Of a stretch of 39,431 nt of DNA, positions 7,648-14,800 are shown one piece after another (position 1 is the first letter of the stretch; every line of letters begins with the position of its first letter). Position numbers and translations under genes: made by a program. The DNA is taken from NCBI GenBank assembly GCA_017471965.1, contig JAFURF010000073.1, positions 1 through 39,431 of the forward strand. The letters are read 5' to 3'. Below the pieces are notes generated by a model. That model was not told where the DNA came from, made no database searches, and was given only the letters and a program-made list of their open reading frames with translations. This DNA is from Bacteroidales bacterium. Its GTDB lineage: Bacteria; Bacteroidota; Bacteroidia; Bacteroidales; UBA932.

Positions 7648-8901
7648 ATGATCAGCGGAAAAGCGGACTGCGGCCTCCATTATGCCGTAAAGAAGAGCGG
7701 ATCGGCCGTCGGATACTGCGCACTTAGCGTCAGATGCGGTACCAGAGACGAAGCAGGCTACCATAATGGAATAGCCCATTTCACCGAACATACGATATTC
7801 AAGGGAACCGAGCACAGGAGTGCTTCGGTCATCAACGGATACCTCGACAGACTTGGCGGGGAACTCAATGCATTCACCACCAAGGAAGAGATCGTCTTCC
7901 ATGCTACAGTCCTCAAGGAAGACCTTCCCAAGGCTGCTTCCCTGCTGTTTGAACTCGTGACATGCCCCACTTTCCCGGAGCATGAAGTGAATACCGAAAA
8001 GGGTGTGGTGATCGACGAAATCCATTCCTACAAGGACACACCTTCGGAAGACATCTATGACAAGTTCGAGGAGATGCTCTTTGACGGACATCCCCTCAGC
8101 GGGCAGATCCTGGGCACTGCGGCATCGGTCAAGAAAATCACCTCGGAAGAACTCCTGAAGTTCGTCAGAGAAAAATTCGTCCCATGCAGAATGGCCTTCA
8201 CCGTCGTGGCAGACATTGATGAGAAGAAGATGGAGCGCGACGCATTGAAACTCGCAGCAAAGTATTTCCCTGGAACCATCGCACAGGGATGTCTTCCTGA
8301 ATGCGCATATCCATGCTCCCGCGGCAACCACGCCATTCCGGCAGCCATTCCGTTCGACCTCACCCTCAGCAAGAGGAACCACCAGGCGAACTGCGTCATA
8401 GGAGGTCTGGCACCGTCCCTCTATCAGGAACGGGAGCGTCTGGCCACAGTGCTTCTGTGCAACATCCTGGGAGGTCCTGCCACAAACTCCATCCTCAACT
8501 CGATTCTGCGCGAGAAGAACGGATGGGTCTACGGAGTGGAATGCGGATACACACAGTTCTCGGACACAGGAATGGTGACGATAAGTCTCGGCTGCGACAA
8601 GCACAACCTTGAGAAGTGTCTGATCGCCATAGACAAGGAAATCCGGAAACTGCAGACCGTCAGGTTTTCAGACAGGAAACTGAAGGCCGCAAAGAAGCAG
8701 ATGCTCGGACAACTGGCCATCAGCGGAGACAACGGCGAGACACAATGCCTCTCCATGGGAAAAAGCCTTCTTGCTTACGGAAAGATCACCGGCGGCAAGG
8801 AGACAAAGGCACTCATCGAAGCCATCACCGCAGAAGACCTGATCGAGATGGCGCAGAAGATATTCGACAAGGAAAGACTCTCGAGACTTATTTACATCTG
8901 A
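7648..8901 (+). CDS. M16 family zinc metallopeptidase
   Basis: A 417-aa single-chain peptidase of the pitrilysin/processing-peptidase family. The inverted zinc motif HxxEH is HFTEH (His44, Glu47, His48), and the downstream ligand is Glu124 in EKGVVIDEI, so the protein should be catalytically competent. Residues about 1-200 form the catalytic M16 domain and about 230-400 the inactive partner domain, with GxP-type residues around ILGGPATN and a REKNGWVYGV loop. It has no signal peptide, so it is predicted cytoplasmic. Such proteins clear small peptides. It lies 3 bp after the upstream secreted-protein gene and 4 bp before the methyltransferase gene, within one apparent operon. Confidence 0.9.
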   Translation: MISGKADCGLHYAVKKSGSAVGYCALSVRCGTRDEAGYHNGIAHFTEHTIFKGTEHRSASVINGYLDRLGGELNAFTTKEEIVFHATVLKEDLPKAASLLFELVTCPTFPEHEVNTEKGVVIDEIHSYKDTPSEDIYDKFEEMLFDGHPLSGQILGTAASVKKITSEELLKFVREKFVPCRMAFTVVADIDEKKMERDALKLAAKYFPGTIAQGCLPECAYPCSRGNHAIPAAIPFDLTLSKRNHQANCVIGGLAPSLYQERERLATVLLCNILGGPATNSILNSILREKNGWVYGVECGYTQFSDTGMVTISLGCDKHNLEKCLIAIDKEIRKLQTVRFSDRKLKAAKKQMLGQLAISGDNGETQCLSMGKSLLAYGKITGGKETKALIEAITAEDLIEMAQKIFDKERLSRLIYI

Positions 8902-8905
8902 TCAT

Positions 8906-9547
8906 ATGGAAAAGATCTATCAGTACATAAAGGACCACGCAACGACACCGTCTGAGGCCCTGGAATGGGTGGAAAAGCAGACCCATATAAGGACGAACCA
9001 TCCGAGAATGCTTTCAGGGGCAGTTCAAGGACAGGTGATGAGGATGATCGCACAGATCAGCGGAGCAAGGAACATCCTGGAACTGGGAACCTTCACCGGA
9101 TACTCAGCCATATGCCTCGCTTCAGCCCTTCCGGAAGACGGGCACCTTGACACCCTCGAGATAAATGACGAACTGGAAGACCTCATCATGGAAGGTTTCG
9201 ACCGTGCAGGACTCGCTCACAAGATCGACATCCATATCGGAGACTGCAAGGAAACTCTGCAAAGGTTCCGCGAGGAAGGCCGTACATATGACCTTGTATA
9301 CATCGATGCCAACAAACGCGAATACTGCGAATACTATGAACTGATATTCGACATGGTGCGTCCGGGAGGCATAATCCTCGCTGACAACGTGATATGGGAC
9401 GGAAAGGTCTGCATGGACCCTCTCCCTCAGGACAAGCAGACCCTCGGAATCGCCGCCTTCAACGACATGGTATCGAAAGACCCTCGTGTGGAGTCTGTGA
9501 TCATCCCTCTACGCGACGGGCTCAACATGATACGCCGTAAGGCATAG
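8906..9547 (+). CDS. SAM-dependent O-methyltransferase (caffeoyl-CoA OMT-like)
   Basis: A 213-aa class I methyltransferase of the bacterial catechol/caffeoyl-CoA OMT type. The SAM-binding glycine motif is LELGTFTGYSAICLA (about residues 58-72). The acidic SAM ribose ligand is in DTLEIND, the metal-site region is YDLVYIDANKREYCEYYE, and ADNVIWDGKV follows. These are the diagnostic family segments, and the length is typical. The substrate cannot be read from the sequence. It is the last gene of the plus-strand run and ends 4 bp before the convergent gene at 9552-10091, with no room for a classical terminator between them. Confidence 0.85.
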   Translation: MEKIYQYIKDHATTPSEALEWVEKQTHIRTNHPRMLSGAVQGQVMRMIAQISGARNILELGTFTGYSAICLASALPEDGHLDTLEINDELEDLIMEGFDRAGLAHKIDIHIGDCKETLQRFREEGRTYDLVYIDANKREYCEYYELIFDMVRPGGIILADNVIWDGKVCMDPLPQDKQTLGIAAFNDMVSKDPRVESVIIPLRDGLNMIRRKA

Positions 9548-9551
9548 TCCG

Positions 9552-10091
9552 TCATCGGACACTGAAGCCGGAACCGAAATCTTCTATGATCACCTTCAGT
9601 GCTTCTACCGCTTCGATCATCTTGTCCATGTCGTCATAGATCCTGCTGTAGCACACATGGAACCGCGCAGTCTTCCTTTTGTCCAGGCTCACATACACAG
9701 ACGCCTTGTAGGTCATCATGCTGACGGAATAATTCAGGCCTGACGCCTTAAGATACATGTTGATGACACTCTCGGCATTCTGGGCATTGATACGGCGTGT
9801 CATGAGCCTCTTCCTTACCTTGAGCGGCAGTCCGGCCATACGCTCTTCCAGTTCCGGATTAATTCTGGTCATGAGTTCGTCAAACCTGCTTCTGGCCTCC
9901 GGGGTCATCCTCTGGACAAGATATTCTCCCTGTCGGAATCCGTGTTCGGTTTCGAAAGCCTCCTGAATCCACTCCTTTGCCCAGGCCATGCCTTCCGAGA
10001 AAGAGGCATGTTCCCCTCTTTCCTCCAGCCTCAACATCGCATTGCCGACCTTGTTGATACCCGTTGCAATATATTCCCTGTCTGTCTTCAT
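9552..10091 (-). CDS. Conserved protein of unknown function in the MoxR-VWA set
   Basis: A 179-aa soluble, mostly helical protein. I recognise no domain. Visible features are a charged N-terminal helix (MKTDREYIATGINKVGNAML), a basic patch LPLKVRKRLMTRR (about 88-100) and a beta-containing end (VSMMTYKASVYVSLDKRKTA). It starts 4 bp after the VWA gene stop codon, so it is the third gene of the MoxR-VWA operon and probably its dedicated partner. The role is inferred from position only. Confidence 0.6.
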   Translation of the reverse strand: MKTDREYIATGINKVGNAMLRLEERGEHASFSEGMAWAKEWIQEAFETEHGFRQGEYLVQRMTPEARSRFDELMTRINPELEERMAGLPLKVRKRLMTRRINAQNAESVINMYLKASGLNYSVSMMTYKASVYVSLDKRKTARFHVCYSRIYDDMDKMIEAVEALKVIIEDFGSGFSVR

Positions 10092-10095
10092 ATCA

Positions 10096-11289
10096 TCATA
10101 TCTGAATTACACATACTCGTCCGATTCCTGCCATCCACTCCCGATGCTCTTCATAGGCATTGCAGTCGACACATGCCCACAAGATCTTCGTCCTCATACC
10201 CAATGGGACCTCGGGCTTCTGCGCACAGCCATCCGTAAGGATGACAAGTCCCTCATATCCATGCTCATGAGCATAATCCACAGGCTCCTGAAACGAAGTG
10301 CCGCCACGTCCCTGGACAGCAACCTTCTTCATAGCATTGTTCAGACTCATCACCCCCTGGATGCCATCATCGAACTGAAGCACATCGACGGACTCGAAGC
10401 CATATCTGAAAGCACTGTTCACCACTCCGAAGAAGTTGGACAACGACGCATCACTTATAGACCCGGACACATCCACGGCGATCAGAAGCCTGGTATTGAA
10501 CTTCCTGACACTTCCCATTGCTGCAAAACCTGTCCTTCTGTTGGGTCTCATCCTGGTCAGTTTCCTATGGGACGACAGGACGCTGGCCCTGAATCCGGCC
10601 AGTACGTTCCTCCAGTTTATCCTCGCCTTGAGGGAAGCCTTCAGGATCTGTTTCAGACTTCCCGGCAGACTGCCCCATTCCCTGACAGATTCGATCACAT
10701 GGTTTATCTGACTCACCATGAACTCGTCTTCTTCCCACAATTCCGCCAGACTCATCAATTCCTCACCGCGCTTGTCAGCATGCCTTTCATCAGACGGCAT
10801 TGCGTCCGTATCATTGTCAGCACCATCGTCATCGGCCTCCGCTGACTGACCGTCTGTGCCGCTTTCAGTATCTTCCATGTCCTTCTTCGGCAAGAGTTCC
10901 TGAATCTTCATCGCATACCATTCATAATACTGCTCCGGAGGGAGTCTGAAATCCGCGGGCTTCTCCATCGGAATATTATGGAAAGCATAATTGTCCGATA
11001 TGGTAACATTGCTTCCGAGTGCCGCCGCAAGCATGCAGCAATGATCAGGGACCCTGTCATACGGATGCTTCAGGAGCATTCTTATCGCCTCCGCCTTCAC
11101 CGCCTCCTCCAACTGCGCATCCGTCATGGATGCTACCAACGCAGGATTGTACTCCAGCCTTCTCCTGCCGCATCGCAGGGCACATTTCATCTGCGTTTCC
11201 TCGCATAGTTCGTGAAGGCACAGGACCTGAAAAAGAGGCGGTTCCATTATGAACCACCTTTCATACATCTTTTCTATCCTGTCCTTCAT
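10096..11289 (-). CDS. VWA-like domain protein (DUF2201 / putative metallopeptidase type)
   Basis: A 397-aa cytoplasmic protein. The N-terminal 140 residues resemble the metallopeptidase-like region paired with MoxR ATPases (ALRCGRRRLEYNP, then EAIRMLLKHPYDRVPDHC). A highly acidic linker follows (about 150-185). The C-terminal VWA domain has a MIDAS: DVSGSIS, then GRGGTSF, then ILTDGCA, all metal-contacting positions kept. I chose the ATG at 11289. A GTG at 11295 would overlap the moxR stop codon and is an alternative. In MoxR-VWA systems the ATPase is thought to remodel or activate targets through the VWA partner. The target here is unknown. Confidence 0.8.
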   Translation of the reverse strand: MKDRIEKMYERWFIMEPPLFQVLCLHELCEETQMKCALRCGRRRLEYNPALVASMTDAQLEEAVKAEAIRMLLKHPYDRVPDHCCMLAAALGSNVTISDNYAFHNIPMEKPADFRLPPEQYYEWYAMKIQELLPKKDMEDTESGTDGQSAEADDDGADNDTDAMPSDERHADKRGEELMSLAELWEEDEFMVSQINHVIESVREWGSLPGSLKQILKASLKARINWRNVLAGFRASVLSSHRKLTRMRPNRRTGFAAMGSVRKFNTRLLIAVDVSGSISDASLSNFFGVVNSAFRYGFESVDVLQFDDGIQGVMSLNNAMKKVAVQGRGGTSFQEPVDYAHEHGYEGLVILTDGCAQKPEVPLGMRTKILWACVDCNAYEEHREWMAGIGRVCVIQI

Positions 11290-11291
11290 GA

Positions 11292-12377
11292 TCACTTGAT
11301 GTTCTTTATATAATCAACCATCAGGGTCGTCATCCTACGGCTCTCTCTTGCGATGAAATAGATTGCCTTAGGATAGGTCTGCTGTATATATATGTTCGCG
11401 AAATGCGCTGCGGCCTCCTTCTTTTCCTTCGTCAGAAAACGGAAATACGCCTCCAGATTAAGGCTCACCGTAGGAATTGACGACAAGGGGATGTTGCCGA
11501 CCTCAAGATATCTGTACACATCCTCATTTACAGATGACAACTGATGGAGTTGGTATGACTTCAGTTCATTCTGCACCTTCTGGTCTGCAAAACGCTGAAG
11601 CACATCTTCTCCTGAAAGAATCTTCTTTGATGAAATGCTGGCAAGGAACATTGAGGCAGCCTTTCCTCCCACAATGCTCGCTATGGCCTTGCCGTCAGAC
11701 GCAGTAAGTTTATGGGACCTTGCAATCACGTCGGACACTCTCTTCCAAGCCCTGCGGTCAGGAGTCTTGTCAAGACCGGTATCTTCTCCTGCCTTTGCAT
11801 CAGGATCCTTGTCAAGCCAGAGTCTGTTGGCACTGATGAAGTCTATCACACGCTGGTCAATACCCTCCTTCTGAGCCCACAGAAGCCACTCAGCCACAGT
11901 CGGCTTGAAGTTCACGATATTGAATCTGGACACAAGCGCCGGGTCAAGATCGGTCAACTGGTACTGGTCTCCCTGATTCACAGCCGCTATGATACGGCTT
12001 CCTTCCGGAAGCCTCCTTCCGGCAAGTTTGCGGTTGAGAGCAAGATCCATGACCGTCTGAAGTATCTCGGGACGGGCACGGTTCAGTTCGTCGAGGAAAA
12101 GGACGATAGGCTTCCCGTCTGTAGGGAACCAGTAAGGAGGCATGAACACGGTCTTTCCTGTTGCCTCATCCTTGGAAGGAAGGCCTATTATATCGCCCGG
12201 GTCACTCATCTGACCAAGGAAAAGAGCCGTTACAGGCAGGCCTTTGTCAGAAAAGAAAGATGTCAGTATCTCGGACTTTCCGATACCGTGATTACCCACC
12301 AGCATGATGTTATGAGAGGCCGGTGTGACATCAAGAAGATGTCTGAGTTCAGTGATGTTGACAGAAATATTTCCCAT
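11292..12377 (-). CDS. MoxR-family AAA+ ATPase
   Basis: A 361-aa ATPase. Walker A is GNHGIGKS (residues 29-35 region), Walker B LFLDELNRA (Asp96, Glu97), sensor 1 is in IAAVNQGDQYQLTDLDPALVSRF with the arginine finger region, and a helical lid follows to about 215. The C-terminal 140 residues are family-variable. Chaperone-like role: it is the first gene of a three-gene set with the VWA protein and the small protein at 9552-10091. Its start codon lies inside an inverted repeat that pairs with the 5' leader (12362-12426), suggesting control of translation initiation. Confidence 0.88.
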   Translation of the reverse strand: MGNISVNITELRHLLDVTPASHNIMLVGNHGIGKSEILTSFFSDKGLPVTALFLGQMSDPGDIIGLPSKDEATGKTVFMPPYWFPTDGKPIVLFLDELNRARPEILQTVMDLALNRKLAGRRLPEGSRIIAAVNQGDQYQLTDLDPALVSRFNIVNFKPTVAEWLLWAQKEGIDQRVIDFISANRLWLDKDPDAKAGEDTGLDKTPDRRAWKRVSDVIARSHKLTASDGKAIASIVGGKAASMFLASISSKKILSGEDVLQRFADQKVQNELKSYQLHQLSSVNEDVYRYLEVGNIPLSSIPTVSLNLEAYFRFLTKEKKEAAAHFANIYIQQTYPKAIYFIARESRRMTTLMVDYIKNIK

Positions 12378-12426
12378 GATTGCATTCTATAAGTCCTGTA
12401 AAGAGCGCAGTCATGGGAAATTTCTA
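12362..12426 (-). promoter_or_regulatory. Stem-loop burying the moxR start codon
   Basis: 12369-12379 and 12411-12421 are perfectly complementary (11 bp), and the helix extends to about 15 bp with a small bulge. In the minus-strand mRNA the ATG at 12377-12375 lies in the 3' arm and a leader copy of the complementary sequence forms the 5' arm. The loop is about 31 nt. Confidence 0.6.
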
Positions 12427-12440
12427 TCAGTAGTATGTGA

Positions 12441-13754
12441 TTATTGTCTTGTTATTTTTGCACCGAGGGCGTTGAGACGTATGTCGATATCCTCATATCC
12501 GCGGTCTATCTGCTCGATATTGCTTATCACGCTCGTGCCTTTTGCCGACATGGCTGCGATAAGCAGAGCGATACCTGCACGGATATCCGGAGAGGCCATA
12601 TTTCCTGCACGCAACTGATATCTGTGATCATGACCTATGACTACAGCCCTGTGAGGATCACAAAGAATGATCTGGGCCCCCATGTCAATGAGTTTGTCCA
12701 CAAAGAAGAGGCGGCTTTCGAACATCTTCTGATGAATCAGCACGCTGCCCCTGCACTGGGTGGCAGTCACAAGCATCACACTCAGAAGGTCAGGAGAAAG
12801 TCCCGGCCATGGAGCATCCGCCACATGCAGTATGGATCCGTCAAGGAATGAGTCTATCACATAACTTTCCTGCTCAGGAATGAAGATGTCATCCCCTCTG
12901 CGTTCAAGATTGATGCCTAATCTGCGGAAAGCGTCCGGAATCATTCCCAGTTCATCGTAGGCCACATCCTTGATGGTTATCGAACTGCGGTTCATCGCTG
13001 CCAGCGCTATGAATGATCCGATCTCGATCATATCCGGAAGAATCGTATGCTCCGTGCCTGAGAGAGCCCCTACTCCTGTAATCTTCAGAAGGTTCGAGCC
13101 GATGCCTTCTATCCTTGCCCCCATCCTTACCAGCATACGGCAGAGTTGCTGGAGATATGGCTCACATGCAGCATTGTAGATAGTCGTCTCTCCTTTTGCC
13201 AGACATGCTGCCATCACAATGTTAGCGGTTCCTGTCACGGACGCCTCATCAAGAAGCATGTACTTTCCTTCTAGAGTCCTTCCTTCAGGAACATGCAGAT
13301 AGAAAGCCTTTCTGTTGGTATCATATTCCTGCTCTGCACCGAGATTCATGAATCCGAGAATATGCGTATCTACCCTGCGGCGGCCGATCTGATCTCCGCC
13401 CGGCTTTGGGAAATATGCCTTTCCGAAACGTGCCAGAAGAGGTCCCACCACCATCACGGAACCACGGAGTTTGGCACATTTAGCCACGAAATCAGCACTC
13501 ATGATATAGTTTTCATCGATCTCGTCAGCCTTGAACGTATAGACTCCCTTGTCATGACGTGTCACTTTCACACCCATCCCTTCCAGAAGAAGTATGAGGT
13601 TCTTGATGTCCAGGATCTCCGGAATATTGGAAATCCTGACTTCCTCCTTCGTCAGAAGCACCGCACTGATGATCTGCAGCGCCTCATTCTTGGCCCCCTG
13701 TGGCCTTATCGTTCCGCTGAGCCTATGCCCGCCCTCTACTATAAATGAACTCAT
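12441..13754 (-). CDS. murA: UDP-N-acetylglucosamine 1-carboxyvinyltransferase, Asp-type active site
   Basis: MurA adds enolpyruvate from PEP to UDP-GlcNAc, the first committed step of peptidoglycan synthesis, in the cytoplasm. The length (437 aa) is normal. The N-terminal RPQGAKNEALQ carries the substrate-binding Lys22-Asn23 pair. The active-site loop reads PKPGGDQIGRRRVDTH, with Asp121 at the position of E. coli Cys115, the residue alkylated by fosfomycin. An Asp here is active but fosfomycin-insensitive in other bacteria. A minus-strand -7 box lies 24 bp upstream. The gene is separated from moxR by 63 bp and is probably its own unit. Confidence 0.95.
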   Translation of the reverse strand: MSSFIVEGGHRLSGTIRPQGAKNEALQIISAVLLTKEEVRISNIPEILDIKNLILLLEGMGVKVTRHDKGVYTFKADEIDENYIMSADFVAKCAKLRGSVMVVGPLLARFGKAYFPKPGGDQIGRRRVDTHILGFMNLGAEQEYDTNRKAFYLHVPEGRTLEGKYMLLDEASVTGTANIVMAACLAKGETTIYNAACEPYLQQLCRMLVRMGARIEGIGSNLLKITGVGALSGTEHTILPDMIEIGSFIALAAMNRSSITIKDVAYDELGMIPDAFRRLGINLERRGDDIFIPEQESYVIDSFLDGSILHVADAPWPGLSPDLLSVMLVTATQCRGSVLIHQKMFESRLFFVDKLIDMGAQIILCDPHRAVVIGHDHRYQLRAGNMASPDIRAGIALLIAAMSAKGTSVISNIEQIDRGYEDIDIRLNALGAKITRQ

Positions 13755-13777
13755 ATATTCTTGTTTCGTTTATCTTG

Positions 13778-13785
13778 CAAATTTA
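13778..13785 (-). promoter_or_regulatory. Bacteroidota -7 box TAAATTTG for murA
   Basis: This is an exact TAnnTTTG match on minus, 24 bp before the murA start. No -33 match is obvious. Confidence 0.55.
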
Positions 13786-13823
13786 GGATTTTCCAGAATG
13801 TCATATATCTTCTGAAGGAAGAA

Positions 13824-14669
13824 CTAAAGACAGAGACGAAGACCGAGGGTGCCGTAGCGGTAGTCCGGAGACAAGTCGAAACGGAAGGAGACACGGCAGT
13901 ACCCCGCCAGGCTACCCCAACTGCCGCCACGGAGGACGCGAAGGGACCCGCTGTCCGGACCTTTCGGATTGGTTTGAGCAGAAGAGATATATTCCCCATA
14001 CCAGTCACTGCACCATTCCCATACATTACCGCTCATATCATAGATTCCAAGTTCATTGGGTGACTTTGTGCCGACATTGTGTGTAGTATAACCGCTATTG
14101 TCATCGTACCATGCCACATCATCGATTGCGCGGCTGCCACTGTACTTATAGCCACTGCTGTTGCCTCCCCTGGCAGCGAACTCCCATTCCGCCTCTGTCG
14201 GAAGACGGAAGTTCTGTCCGGTCAGTGAGTTCAACTTACGGATGAACTCCTGACAGTCGTCCCATGAAACATCATCCACCGGCCTGCGCGCTCCCGTGAA
14301 ATTGCTCGGGTTGCTGCCCATCACTGCCTCCCAAAGATCCTGGGTCACTTCATACTTTCCTATATGGTAACTGCTCAAGGTAACCTGATGAACAGGTTCC
14401 TCATTCGACGACGCATCACTGCCCTGCTCCGAAGTGGCTCCCATATCGAAAGTGCCACCCTCAACAAATACCATAGGATACTCGACCCCCTTGATATTCA
14501 GAACAAAGTCTTTTCCGTCAGTCTGGCAGTCCGGCTTTCCTATCAGTTTACAGACATAATCATAAAGGGCATCAAACCATCTGACCTTGTGCTGCTCCAG
14601 ATAGGCACACATCGCCTCAACGACCTTCTGGTCCTTGCTCGAATAACTTATGAATACGTTGCATTTCAT
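13824..14669 (-). CDS. TIR-remnant / formylglycine-generating-enzyme-like (SUMF1, CLec fold) protein
   Basis: A 281-aa protein. Residues 1-30 (MKCNVFISYSSKDQ, then VVEAMCAYLEQHK) match the start of a TIR domain, but the sequence passes directly into the second domain near residue 45, so the TIR fold and its catalytic Glu region are missing. Residues about 60-281 form an FGE-sulfatase domain: VFVEGGTFDMGA, then YHIGKYEVTQDLWEAVMG, then FRLPTEAEWEFAARGG, then YDMSGNVWEWCSDWYG, then RVLRGGSW. The final 25 residues (CRVSFRFDLSPDYRYGTLG, LRL) sit where diversity-generating retroelement targets vary, and several codons there end in C. No reverse transcriptase is in the window. The start at 14669 is chosen because it begins the TIR-like strand. 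A 9-bp hairpin lies in the leader. Confidence 0.75.
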   Translation of the reverse strand: MKCNVFISYSSKDQKVVEAMCAYLEQHKVRWFDALYDYVCKLIGKPDCQTDGKDFVLNIKGVEYPMVFVEGGTFDMGATSEQGSDASSNEEPVHQVTLSSYHIGKYEVTQDLWEAVMGSNPSNFTGARRPVDDVSWDDCQEFIRKLNSLTGQNFRLPTEAEWEFAARGGNSSGYKYSGSRAIDDVAWYDDNSGYTTHNVGTKSPNELGIYDMSGNVWEWCSDWYGEYISSAQTNPKGPDSGSLRVLRGGSWGSLAGYCRVSFRFDLSPDYRYGTLGLRLCL

Positions 14670-14689
14670 ATAGCAACCCATCGTTTTCG

Positions 14690-14713
14690 TGATACACAAA
14701 ACCCTGTGTATCA
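14690..14713 (-). promoter_or_regulatory. Short perfect hairpin in the leader of the TIR/FGE gene
   Basis: TGATACACA (14690-14698) pairs with TGTGTATCA (14705-14713) around a 6-nt loop, 20 bp before the start codon. It could be an operator half-site pair or an RNA hairpin. No T-run follows on minus. Confidence 0.4.
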
Positions 14714-14800
14714 ACACATTATATTACTTACCCTGCCTTCCTCGACATGCAGGACAATCAATCATCTTATTAACAGTCAGTAAGTTACGCATCATGCAAA

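Noticed and set aside
7126-8604. Long open frame of 492 codons on minus
   Set aside because: It is fully antisense to the secreted-protein and M16 genes, its sequence has no recognisable domain, and it is Cys/His-rich as expected for the reverse of a real gene.
13824-14669. Complete diversity-generating retroelement
   Set aside because: No reverse transcriptase or template repeat is in the window; only the target-like domain is present, so it is kept as a hypothesis.
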